Positions 54,112-64,000 of a stretch of 64,000 bases of DNA are shown piece after piece; the stretch's first letter is position 1, and each line of letters begins with the position of its first letter. The notes under the pieces are model-generated. The model was not told the DNA's origin and did not search any database. It was given only the letters and a program-made list of their open reading frames with translations. A program made the position numbers and the translations under genes. Source of the DNA: Brevibacillus choshinensis (lineage in GTDB: Bacteria; Bacillota; Bacilli; Brevibacillales; Brevibacillaceae); NCBI RefSeq assembly GCF_016811915.1, contig NZ_CP069127.1, positions 3,757,001 to 3,821,000 of the forward strand. Reading direction: 5' to 3'.

Positions 54112-55213
54112 CCTCTTTTTTCCTCCGTCGAAATTTCTCCATCGTTCGTGATGGATAACTTAGACTCCAGGTACTTTTTATTATGTAAGATTTTTTCATC
54201 ATCGGGCCTGTATTCCCGCGCCTTCTCATTGTGTTCATACGCACGCTCGTATTCTCCCAACCGGTCGTAACAAACACATAATTGCAAGTGAGGAAGCCAT
54301 GTCGAACAAGCATGATTCGCTATTCCCCAGGAATAATCGTTACGACTCGCAATGGCTGTCTCATACCAATAACTCGCAGCCTTGTATTGGCCCTTCTCGA
54401 GAAAATAATAGCCCAGTCTGCAGCACTGTTGAGCACGTGGCCGATCAAATAAGAAGGAACGAAGGATCCACGCAATCTCCTGTTCATAATCCCGAATTTC
54501 ATGGTAGCAATCAGCAAGGCGGTCACATGCCGAAACGTTATCTTCCAACCATCCCTTCCCTGATTGCAGAAATTTTTCATAGTAATAAATCGCCCGATCG
54601 TATATTTTGTGGTCTTTCAGTTCATTTGCATAATAGAAAATGTCACGAGGTGTAAAGATCTCCCCTGCAGCCAATCGTTTTTCGTAAATCCGTAAATTGC
54701 GATCACAGAAATGGGGACGGGGGTTGTGGATAATAGCTATATCACTTTCAAAAATGTTCCCCCGACTTCCAGATACTCGTGAATGGGGCCCACCCATCTG
54801 AAGCCATTTTGACGTTTTACCAACCGGTTTCGTCGGAGGCTCGAAACTACATTACCGTATTCATCAAACGCGAGTTGATACTCCATGGATATCGAATCAT
54901 AGGAGTGATCGAGCGTGTTTTTTAACATACGGAGCTTCAGCTGGTCTTCAGGCTTTAGGATGTCATCAGCATCAAGCCAAAAAATGTAATCCATGCTTGC
55001 CAAACTGAAGGAATAATTACGAGCTGCCGCGAAGTCGTCCATCCATTCAAAATCATATAATTTCGTCGTGTATTGCGTGCATATTTGCTTCGTACGATCT
55101 GTTGAACCCGTGTCGACGATGATAATTTCTTCCATCATATCTTGAACGGAGGACAAACATCGTGCGATGCAGTCCTCCTCGTTTTTCACAATCATGCATA
55201 GGCTTATGCTCAT
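54108..55213 (-). pseudogene. GT2 glycosyltransferase with TPR tail, frameshifted at a G tract
   Basis: Two frames make one 368-residue protein. First frame from ATG 55213: MSISLCMIVKNEEDCIARCL, IIIVDTGSTDRTKQICTQY, MDYIFWLDADDILKPEDQ; it reads HEYLEVGG then ends TFLKVI at 54737. The other frame picks up NIFESDIAIIHNPRPHFCD, then TPR repeats (RAIYYYEKFLQSGKGW, CYDRLGEYERAYEHNEKARE) to 54108. The frames meet at a run of five G (54759-54763 as C on plus); a sixth G would restore one frame and give the usual EVGGNI. Fold and layout are SunS-like. Slippage, a true mutation, or a base-call error. Confidence 0.8.
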
Positions 55214-55326
55214 CAAAATAGGCCCCTCCATCTTGTGAAATCCATGTTGCTTTACATCCATATGCTCTGGACAAACGTTGATATGAAAGGGTAAATCATG
55301 GGACATTGTCGAGTTGCTTATGGATG

Positions 55327-58062
<2,736 letters not shown>

Positions 58063-58111
58063 ACAAAAAAAGCGACAGCCTTGGAGGGGATAATCCCCAC
58101 TTGGCTGTCGC
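58063..58111 (-). terminator. Terminator of the beta-propeller gene
   Basis: Minus: GCGACAGCC, AAG, inner GGGGATTATCCCC, GGCTGTCGC then TTTTTTTG. Strong stem. About 90 bases after the stop at 58200. Confidence 0.85.
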
Positions 58112-58199
58112 AATAGCAAAACGTCCTCTCCGTTAACTTAGCGTCTACTGCCTGTCTATCACTTTATGAACCTGCCTCGTCCTTTTTTATCTTTGCTCA

Positions 58200-59567
58200 T
58201 TACTTCGACAAGCTCGCAGCTGTTGGTTCACTGACCCAATACACGCTGATCCAAGGCGGAAGATAGCTGCCATAATACCCGATATCGCCGATCACATCGC
58301 TGAGTATTTCGGTTTCTTTCCCCTGCGCCGCCAAGATTAGGGAACCCTTCTGCGCCCGATCGGCCCGCACAAAGAGGAGCTGCTTCCCGTCAGGCGATGG
58401 TGATGGGAAATAGTCGGCTGTCTGCACCGTGCCTTGTGTCACCTGCTTGGCTGGCGCTCCTGCTTCCTGCCGCCAGATCCGTTGACCGGGTACCATCACT
58501 TTTTGTGGATCATAGTGATATTCCGTTCCTTTCCCTCGAGTGAAGAACAGAGAATACGGGGCTGCAGTCGTCCACGTGGGCATCGTGTCCACGCTGTCCT
58601 GCGGGCTAGCCGATACGACCTTGCCGCTCGGATCAGCCAGCTTCAAGTGCTTGTTATAGGTCGCCATGCGATCAGTCCCATCGATAAATGCAAGCTGTTT
58701 GCCATCCGGCGACCAGCGGAGCCATTGGGGATGGATCAGTCCCGTCCCCAGCTCTACCGGTTTCTTGTCAGGATGACTCATGTCAAACAGCCCAATGGGA
58801 ACCCCATCCGCTGACAAGGAAGCAGAGTTGTACTGCAAATAGTACCCGACGTGAGCGCCGTCCGGGGAGATGGCCATCGCTCGCGCTGCCCACGCGTAGA
58901 TGCCTTCCTCTACATTTGGCGGCGCGGCAATGGGATACGTCGAGACCGTTTTCCCTGTCAAATCACGCACAACCAAAGTCATGGCGCGATCTTTCGCCGC
59001 TGCTGTCGATACGAGAAGCTGCTTTCCATCCGGCATCCAGGAAAAATCAACGAAATCGACTTCCTTTGCCGTATGTACCACATCCGCCTGATTGTGCTTG
59101 ATTTCCTTGATCACAAAGGAGGACTTGGGATCTTCTGTACTCCCGGTCTGCACGAAATAAGCGATCTTCAGGTCCGCAGGTGACCATTTGGGCTGATCCA
59201 TGATAGGACGGTCATCTACCTGAAAGGCCCCGCTTCCATCTGCCTTGACTGCCCATAAGAAGCCCGGTGCCGAATACGTATCGCTCCCTTTGTACTTCAT
59301 GAACAGCAGCCATTCCCCATTTGCTGACCACCCTACGATTTGCGCCAGGCCATCCTTCTCGACTTGCTGCGGCTTCGCACCCGGGAGCCGAGCATCCAGC
59401 AGCCACAGATTATTCTCACGGGTAAAGGCTATCTTGGCAGGAATGCCGCTTCTACTTACTCGTGCAGGCTGATCGGACTGTTCCTTCGCACACACCTGCC
59501 CTCCCCCTGCAGCAAGCATGACTACGATGCTCATGACATTCGTCCATGCTCTCCATCTTTTACGCAT
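58200..59567 (-). CDS. Secreted TolB/PD40-type beta-propeller protein
   Basis: 455 residues from ATG 59567 (AGGAGGAG upstream); the longer frame is not supported. A signal peptide-like start, WTNVMSIVVMLAAGGGQVCA, then PD40 repeats: KIAFTRENNLWLLDAR, VGWSANGEWLLFMK, FSWMPDGKQLLVST, MAISPDGAHVGYYLQ, LRWSPDGKQLAFID and PSPSPDGKQLLFVR. At least six blades. Likely a cell wall-side or extracytoplasmic scaffold or ligand-binding protein; function unknown. Confidence 0.83.
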   Translation of the reverse strand: MRKRWRAWTNVMSIVVMLAAGGGQVCAKEQSDQPARVSRSGIPAKIAFTRENNLWLLDARLPGAKPQQVEKDGLAQIVGWSANGEWLLFMKYKGSDTYSAPGFLWAVKADGSGAFQVDDRPIMDQPKWSPADLKIAYFVQTGSTEDPKSSFVIKEIKHNQADVVHTAKEVDFVDFSWMPDGKQLLVSTAAAKDRAMTLVVRDLTGKTVSTYPIAAPPNVEEGIYAWAARAMAISPDGAHVGYYLQYNSASLSADGVPIGLFDMSHPDKKPVELGTGLIHPQWLRWSPDGKQLAFIDGTDRMATYNKHLKLADPSGKVVSASPQDSVDTMPTWTTAAPYSLFFTRGKGTEYHYDPQKVMVPGQRIWRQEAGAPAKQVTQGTVQTADYFPSPSPDGKQLLFVRADRAQKGSLILAAQGKETEILSDVIGDIGYYGSYLPPWISVYWVSEPTAASLSK

Positions 59568-59666
59568 AAGCTTCTCCTCCTCATCATGGAAATGGATATG
59601 AGAAAACCTCCATGACGCCTTTTTCCCGATGTTCGTGTGCAGCAGGTTTCTATCGTCATGAGGCAA

Positions 59667-59711
59667 AGAAAAAACGCCAAGGATGATGTGAATCGATCTT
59701 CCCTAGCGTTT
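59667..59711 (-). terminator. Terminator of the VOC gene
   Basis: Minus: AACGCTAGGGAAGAT, loop, ATCCTTGGCGTT then TTTTC. Imperfect but long. After the stop at 59736. Confidence 0.72.
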
Positions 59712-59735
59712 TCCATTCCTTCGTCGTTTATGTAG

Positions 59736-60140
59736 CTACGAGAAGGATACAGTCTGCAGCAGCAAATATTGATTTCCGTAAAGATCCGTAAAAACCGCCT
59801 CGGTCCCGTACATGACGTCCCGAGGCTCCCCCAAGAATGTCACGCCATTTTGACGAAATTGCTCATAAGTCGAATAAAAGTCGTCCGTCTGCCACACCCA
59901 CATCGGGTTTTTCCCCACGAGTGCGAGCATCTGCTGAGCTACATCTTCGCTGTGCCAGTCAGTAGGATCGTGCAGCACGATTTCGAGCTCCTGCTCTGGC
60001 AGCCCAATGGTGAGCCAGCGAGAGCCGTCATCCATTCGAGAGTCCATGCGTTTTTCGAAACCGAGCTTATCTGTATAAAACTGCAGTGCCTCTTCGCAGT
60101 CACGCACATACAGCGTCACATGCGCCAGCTTCTTCAACAT
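59736..60140 (-). CDS. VOC (glyoxalase-like) family protein
   Basis: 134 residues: LAHVTLYVRDCEEALQFYTD, LGFEKRMDSRMDDGSRWLTI, LEIVLHDPTDWH and TEAVFTDLYGNQYLLLQTV. It has the His and Glu/Gln-type metal ligands in the VOC order. Glyoxalase I, dioxygenase or antibiotic-resistance role not distinguishable. 14 bases after the rluD stop, so co-transcribed with it. Confidence 0.84.
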   Translation of the reverse strand: MLKKLAHVTLYVRDCEEALQFYTDKLGFEKRMDSRMDDGSRWLTIGLPEQELEIVLHDPTDWHSEDVAQQMLALVGKNPMWVWQTDDFYSTYEQFRQNGVTFLGEPRDVMYGTEAVFTDLYGNQYLLLQTVSFS

Positions 60141-60154
60141 TCGGATCCCCGCCC

Positions 60155-61084
60155 CTACGCTTGTTTGAGGAAGTTGATGATGTCTGCCAGATCCCCTGGC
60201 ATCGGAGCTTCGAATTCCAGCTGCTCCCCTGTCCGAGGATGCGTGAAGCCAAGCGTCTTGGCGTGCAGCGCCTGTCCGTCAAGCTCCAGCGTGTTCTTCG
60301 GACCATATTTCGGATCGCCTGCGAGCGGGTAACCGATATACTTCATATGGACGCGGATCTGATGCGTCCGGTCAGTTTCTAGCTTCAGCTCCACCAGCGT
60401 ATACTCCTTGTAGCGCTCGAGCACGATAAAATGCGTCACTGCTGGTTTACTGTTCTCGAAAACAACCGCCATCTGCTGGCGATTCTTTGGATCGCGTCCG
60501 ATAGGAGCATCGATCGTCCCCATCTCGTGCGGGATCACGCCGTGAACGATTGCTACGTACTTGCGATTGACCGTATGCTCCTTCAGCTGTTCGGCGAGCC
60601 CCATATGCGCTTTGTCATTTTTGGCGACCATCAAAAGCCCTGAGGTGTCCTTGTCAATCCGGTGGACAATGCCTGGGCGCAGTACGCCATTGATTCCCGA
60701 CAAATCCTTGCAGTGCGCGAGAAGTCCGTTTACCAGCGTACCGCTGTAATGTCCGGGCGCAGGATGCACCACGAGACCCCGCGGCTTGTTGACGACAACC
60801 ACGTCCGAGTCCTCGTACACAATGTCCAGTGACATCGATTCCGGCTGAATGGCCATCTCTTTCGGCGGTGGAACTCGCAGCGTGATTTCATCGTCTTCCT
60901 GCAGCTTGTAGTTGTTTTTTACGGGTTCTCCGTTTACTGTGACACGCCCTTCCTTGATCCAGGCTTGCACCTGCGAGCGTGACCAATCCTCGTTTTGCGT
61001 GGTGATATATTTGTCGATCCGCTCGTTGTGGTCAGTCGAATCTACCGTCCAATCATATCGTTCAAACAATTGCGTGTCGTTCAT
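60155..61084 (-). CDS. rluD: RluD-type 23S rRNA pseudouridine synthase
   Basis: 309 residues. S4 domain 12-75 (DHNERIDKYITTQNEDWSRS, VQAWIKEGRVTVNGEPVKNN); catalytic core VHRIDKDTSGLLMVAKNDKA with the Asp; ELKLETDRTHQIRVHMKYIG. Isomerises uridines of 23S rRNA (positions 1911/1915/1917 type). Known as ylyB in Bacillus, where it lies between lspA and pyrR. Here 64 bases follow lspA. Confidence 0.93.
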   Translation of the reverse strand: MNDTQLFERYDWTVDSTDHNERIDKYITTQNEDWSRSQVQAWIKEGRVTVNGEPVKNNYKLQEDDEITLRVPPPKEMAIQPESMSLDIVYEDSDVVVVNKPRGLVVHPAPGHYSGTLVNGLLAHCKDLSGINGVLRPGIVHRIDKDTSGLLMVAKNDKAHMGLAEQLKEHTVNRKYVAIVHGVIPHEMGTIDAPIGRDPKNRQQMAVVFENSKPAVTHFIVLERYKEYTLVELKLETDRTHQIRVHMKYIGYPLAGDPKYGPKNTLELDGQALHAKTLGFTHPRTGEQLEFEAPMPGDLADIINFLKQA

Positions 61085-61148
61085 GTAAGTCTCCTCATCA
61101 AATTACTGTCCAAACTATCGCTAGTATCATCGAAAATGCGTCAATCCA

Positions 61149-61598
61149 TTACCGCGCTTTCTTCTTTCCTTCGAGCAGGACATCGAGCAAGAGCAGCGCC
61201 ACACCAATGGTAATGGCCATGTCAGCTACGTTGAAAATCGGGAAGTTGATCAGCGTAAAGTCCAGAAAATCTACGACCTGCCCTGTTGTCGCGCGGTCGA
61301 TGAAATTGCCGACTGCGCCGCCCAGGACCAGCGACAGAGCGAGCGATACACGCGGCTGCTTTTTGCCGATCCGGATGAGGGAGTAAATGATCCCGATCAC
61401 GACCGCAAGTGTGATTACGATAAACAACCAGCGTTGGTTTTGCAAAATCCCGAAAGCGGCGCCCATATTGCGATGGGACGTCAGATGAAATACGTCTGCA
61501 AGGAGAGGAATGGATTCTCCTCTTTCCATATGTTTGACAACCAGCGACTTGGTCCACTGATCAAGCGCGATAATGACTGCAGCAATGAGATAATACAA
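61149..61598 (-). CDS. lspA: Lipoprotein signal peptidase (signal peptidase II)
   Basis: 149 residues from TTG 61598 (AAGGAGG seven bases upstream; the longer ATG frame has no site). ALDQWTKSLVVKHMERGESI; FHLTSHRNMGAAFGILQNQR; LVLGGAVGNFIDRATTGQVV and FPIFNVADMAITIGVALLL with the two catalytic Asp; four membrane spans. Cuts before the lipidated Cys of prolipoproteins. First of lspA-rluD. Confidence 0.93.
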   Translation of the reverse strand: MYYLIAAVIIALDQWTKSLVVKHMERGESIPLLADVFHLTSHRNMGAAFGILQNQRWLFIVITLAVVIGIIYSLIRIGKKQPRVSLALSLVLGGAVGNFIDRATTGQVVDFLDFTLINFPIFNVADMAITIGVALLLLDVLLEGKKKAR

Positions 61599-61666
61599 TG
61601 GGATGTCCTCCTTCGTCTGTCTCGACCAGCCTATCAATGTCAAATGTACATTTTACCACAGCAGTG

Positions 61667-62308
61667 TTACTTGAACAAGCGCTTCCCTTTTTTATACCAG
61701 CGGTAGCCTTTTCGAATGGCGTCCAGCACCCAAAGCGGGAACTTCCACCCGCGATCTTTCAAAAACGGAAGGTAAATCCGGTAATACGCCTTGCGCAAAT
61801 CTTTCCATTTACTGTCCGGAATATTTTTATAATAATCCGAGACGTCGATCAAATATCCCCGCCCTTGATCCATCAGCACGTTTTTTCCGTGAACATCATG
61901 GGGGAACAGCCCCTTTTTCCTCGCCTCTTTCAAAGCTTCCTCTACATCCTCGATCACTTGCGGCAAGATGGGGATGCCATAGCGAATGCAATCGAACAAG
62001 GAAATGCCATTGATCCGTTTGAGTATCAGGTAACCTTCTTCCGCATGATAGCAGATCGGAAAGGACTGGGTCTCTCCCAGCTTGCGATACACCTCTACTT
62101 CTTGTTCCCAGCCTGGTCGGCCAGGTGCATACAGCTTGATCACGAGGCTCGGATAATCCGGATGGGCAAACACCGCGGCATAGTTTCCTGTGCCTACCAG
62201 CTCCCAGGGGTAGGGTGTATGCAAGACAACGACAGGATCATCAGGCGATTGGCTCTCGACCTTGACCTCCTGCAAAAAGCTTTGCAAAACGTGTTGATCA
62301 ATACGCAT
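61667..62308 (-). CDS. Small protein kinase-like protein (YrzF family)
   Basis: 213 residues. ELVGTGNYAAVFAHPDYPSL is the glycine loop; LVIKLYAPG carries the Lys; GLFPHDVHGKNVLM is the catalytic loop (HDxHxxN) and GYLIDVSDYYKNIPDSKW is the DFG region (DVS). Short kinase, no C-terminal extension. Role in Bacillus not established. It is 68 bases upstream of lspA on the same strand. Confidence 0.78.
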   Translation of the reverse strand: MRIDQHVLQSFLQEVKVESQSPDDPVVVLHTPYPWELVGTGNYAAVFAHPDYPSLVIKLYAPGRPGWEQEVEVYRKLGETQSFPICYHAEEGYLILKRINGISLFDCIRYGIPILPQVIEDVEEALKEARKKGLFPHDVHGKNVLMDQGRGYLIDVSDYYKNIPDSKWKDLRKAYYRIYLPFLKDRGWKFPLWVLDAIRKGYRWYKKGKRLFK

Positions 62309-62377
62309 AGGACCTCATCTCTTCATCAGCGACTTCTACTCTTCGATTCTAGCAAAACACCATTTTAAATAAAAGAA

Positions 62378-62405
62378 AGAACCTCGCAGTTTCGGCGGGT
62401 TCTCT
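62378..62405 (-). terminator. Terminator of the phosphohexomutase gene
   Basis: Minus: AGAACCCGC, loop, GCGAGGTTCT then TTCTTTTA. The stem has one mismatch. After stop 62415. Confidence 0.75.
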
Positions 62406-62414
62406 TTGACAATC

Positions 62415-63839
62415 TTATACATTCACTTCCAAAAACCAGTCACGGATAGATTCTTTCAGCTTTTCGAGAGCTGTCGCGCTCGTCGCCTCGCAATAAATGC
62501 GCACGAGCGGCTCTGTGCCGGATGGCCGAATCAGCACCCAGTGTCCTTCGTCGAGCATCAGCTTGATCCCGTCTACGCGGTTGACTTCCCGCACTCGAAA
62601 CGGTCCGACCTGCTTCGGCGGGAAAGACACCATCTCGTGAATCCAGCGGTCTTTTTCCGGCAGCTGGATATCCAGACGCGTGTGGAACAGCTCCCCAAAC
62701 AAATCGTACACGTCCCGTAAAATCTGATCGATCCCTTTTTCCTCTACCGCGCACATCTCGGCCAGGAGCAGGTTGATCAAGACGCCGTCCTTTTCCGGAA
62801 TATGCCCGAGAATGCTCGCACCCCCGCTCTCTTCGCCCCCGATCAGGACGTCACCCTGGAGCATTTGCTCGCCGATGTACTTGAAACCGACAGGCGTCTC
62901 AACCAGTTCAAGCCCATACGCCGCTGCCATTCGATCCAGCAGATGGGTCGTTGCAACGGTGCGCACGATCCTGCCCGACAGCTTGCGGTTTTTGACCAGA
63001 TGGTAGGTAAGCAGTGCGAGTACATCGTTTGGCGGTACGTACTGCCCGAAGCGGTCCACGACCCCGAAGCGATCGGCATCGCCATCATTGGCGAGACCAA
63101 GCGATGCTCCTCGGCTCACGACTTCTTTTTTCAGCAGGGCGAGATGCTTGTCATTCGGCTCAGGCAGATCCCCACCGAAAGCGGCATCCACTGTTTCGCG
63201 AATGCCCACGTTTTTGACTCCTGCCTCCGAGAGCAGCCCGCTGACATACCCCATGCCTGCTCCATGCATGGCGTCTACGACGACTTCCAGAGAAGAGTTT
63301 CGCAGAACATCCGTGTTGACCAGTCTGCGCAAATGGGCCTCGTAATGCGGGCGCAGCACGATGATCTGCAGCATTTTGCGGGACTTGGCTTCCTCCAGCG
63401 TCATGGTCCGAACATCGCCCGTTTCCTGGATTCTGGCAATCCATTCTTCCAACCGTTTGGTAATGACTGGCGTGGCGGGACCCGCGTAATGCGGAATGTA
63501 TTTCATTCCATTGTATTCCGGCGGGTTATGACTGGCAGTGATCATCACGGCACCGCTAGCTGCAAAATGCTTGACACCAAAGGCAACAGCCGGGGTTGGC
63601 GCCGCTTCATTCACCAGGTAGGTACGGATTTGATTGGCGGTCAAAACACGAACGACTTCCTCTGCGAACCTCCGCCCCAGGAATCGGGTATCGTGGCCGA
63701 CGAGGATCGCTTGCTCCTGCAGCCCCATTTCTTTCGTGTACGAGGCAATCGCCTGTGCGACGACTCGAACGTTCTCCATCGTAAATTCGTCAGCCACGAT
63801 TGCGCGCCAACCATCCGTGCCGAAACGGATCGCTCCCAT
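62415..63839 (-). CDS. Phosphoglucomutase/phosphomannomutase family protein
   Basis: 474 residues. IRFGTDGWRAIVADEFTMEN; VMITASHNPPEYNGMKYIPH (active-site Ser); LANDGDADRFGVVDR (Mg2+ loop); LIGGEESGGASILGHIPEKD (sugar specificity loop); and LIRPSGTEPLVRIYCEATS (phosphate site). Interconverts hexose 1- and 6-phosphates. A GH15-like gene lies upstream by 19 bases, so glycogen or starch sugars are a likely context. Confidence 0.93.
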   Translation of the reverse strand: MGAIRFGTDGWRAIVADEFTMENVRVVAQAIASYTKEMGLQEQAILVGHDTRFLGRRFAEEVVRVLTANQIRTYLVNEAAPTPAVAFGVKHFAASGAVMITASHNPPEYNGMKYIPHYAGPATPVITKRLEEWIARIQETGDVRTMTLEEAKSRKMLQIIVLRPHYEAHLRRLVNTDVLRNSSLEVVVDAMHGAGMGYVSGLLSEAGVKNVGIRETVDAAFGGDLPEPNDKHLALLKKEVVSRGASLGLANDGDADRFGVVDRFGQYVPPNDVLALLTYHLVKNRKLSGRIVRTVATTHLLDRMAAAYGLELVETPVGFKYIGEQMLQGDVLIGGEESGGASILGHIPEKDGVLINLLLAEMCAVEEKGIDQILRDVYDLFGELFHTRLDIQLPEKDRWIHEMVSFPPKQVGPFRVREVNRVDGIKLMLDEGHWVLIRPSGTEPLVRIYCEATSATALEKLKESIRDWFLEVNV

Positions 63840-63858
63840 TATCCTCTCTCCCCTCTCG

Positions 63859-64000
63859 TTACTGCAGCTCTTTCACCTTCTCCAAATAACGCAATACGGT
63901 AGCGACATACGTTGCATGTGACCAAGTCAGCGGAGCGACGGAAACAGGCGCTCCCGTGAAAGGATCGAGCTGCTCGGATAAGACACCGCTCTGCAGCGCG
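63859..64000 (-). CDS. GH15 glucoamylase-like protein, C-terminal end only
   Basis: The last 47 residues: LQSGVLSEQLDPFTGAPVSV, APLTWSHATYVATVLRYLEK, VKELQ. The GxxxEQxDPxTGxPxxxxPLTWSHA pattern is the conserved end of GH15 glucoamylases. It runs off the right edge; the start lies outside. Likely hydrolyses alpha-glucans. It reads into the phosphohexomutase gene, 19 bases apart. Confidence 0.82.
   Translation of the reverse strand, partial: ALQSGVLSEQLDPFTGAPVSVAPLTWSHATYVATVLRYLEKVKELQ

Overview
The window looks like chromosome from a spore-forming, Gram-positive bacterium of the Paenibacillaceae/Bacillaceae, most like Brevibacillus. Reasons: purine-rich AGGAGG-type ribosome binding sites with some GTG and TTG starts; a Bacillus-style pyr operon (pyrR-pyrP-pyrB-pyrC-carA-carB-pyrF-pyrE) with three PyrR attenuators; lspA-rluD on the same side of it as in Bacillus; S-box (SAM-I) riboswitches; relatives of YjzC, CcdC, YrzF and DUF309; and a large BclA-like collagen protein typical of exosporium. 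The genus is inferred from overall flavour, not from a marker gene. I see no rRNA, tRNA, CRISPR array, prophage or insertion sequence.

Layout. 1-9 kb holds mostly small unlinked genes: a crotonase and a frameshifted CaiB-type CoA-transferase, membrane and coat-like small proteins, a DMT exporter, a GntR regulator, YjzC, a small acidic protein, DUF309, KptA-like, CPBP protease, MFS and CcdC. 9-18.5 kb holds a CapA-like protein and an amino-acid catabolic locus: threonine dehydratase, M20 amidohydrolase and YfcC carrier on the minus strand; a LysR regulator; and a divergent ornithine cyclodeaminase plus aminotransferase. The same inverted-repeat motif lies before both arms. 18.5-31.6 kb holds hom behind two tandem SAM-I riboswitch/terminator units, DinB, a sporulation-type histidine kinase, two KynB-type cyclases, the zwf-gnd-oxidoreductase operon, a Lys9-like dehydrogenase behind a hairpin leader and small ORF, an AAA ATPase and a second CapA protein.

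31.6-40.3 kb is the most interesting region: nitroreductase, a dihydroorotase-like amidohydrolase, PyrD, PyrK, an M20 carbamoylase, a PucR regulator and an MFS carrier. Four of these genes overlap or nearly touch. Read together they encode orotate to dihydroorotate to N-carbamoyl-aspartate to aspartate, CO2 and ammonia. That is the old clostridial orotate-breakdown route, here apparently under PucR control. The biosynthetic pyr operon next door (40.3-50.7 kb) lacks exactly pyrK and pyrD between carB and pyrF, so this PyrDK pair may be catabolic, or relocated, or serve both roles.

50.9-57.8 kb is a surface-glycoprotein island. A collagen-like protein of about 215 Gly-X-Thr triplets is followed by three coupled glycosyltransferase genes, one frameshifted in a G tract and one fused to a methyltransferase. 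This DNA is visibly A+T-richer in the transferases and sits between rluD and pyrR, which are neighbours in Bacillus subtilis. 58.2-64 kb returns to housekeeping: a beta-propeller protein, a VOC protein, rluD, lspA, a YrzF-like kinase, a phosphohexomutase and the end of a GH15 glucoamylase-like gene.
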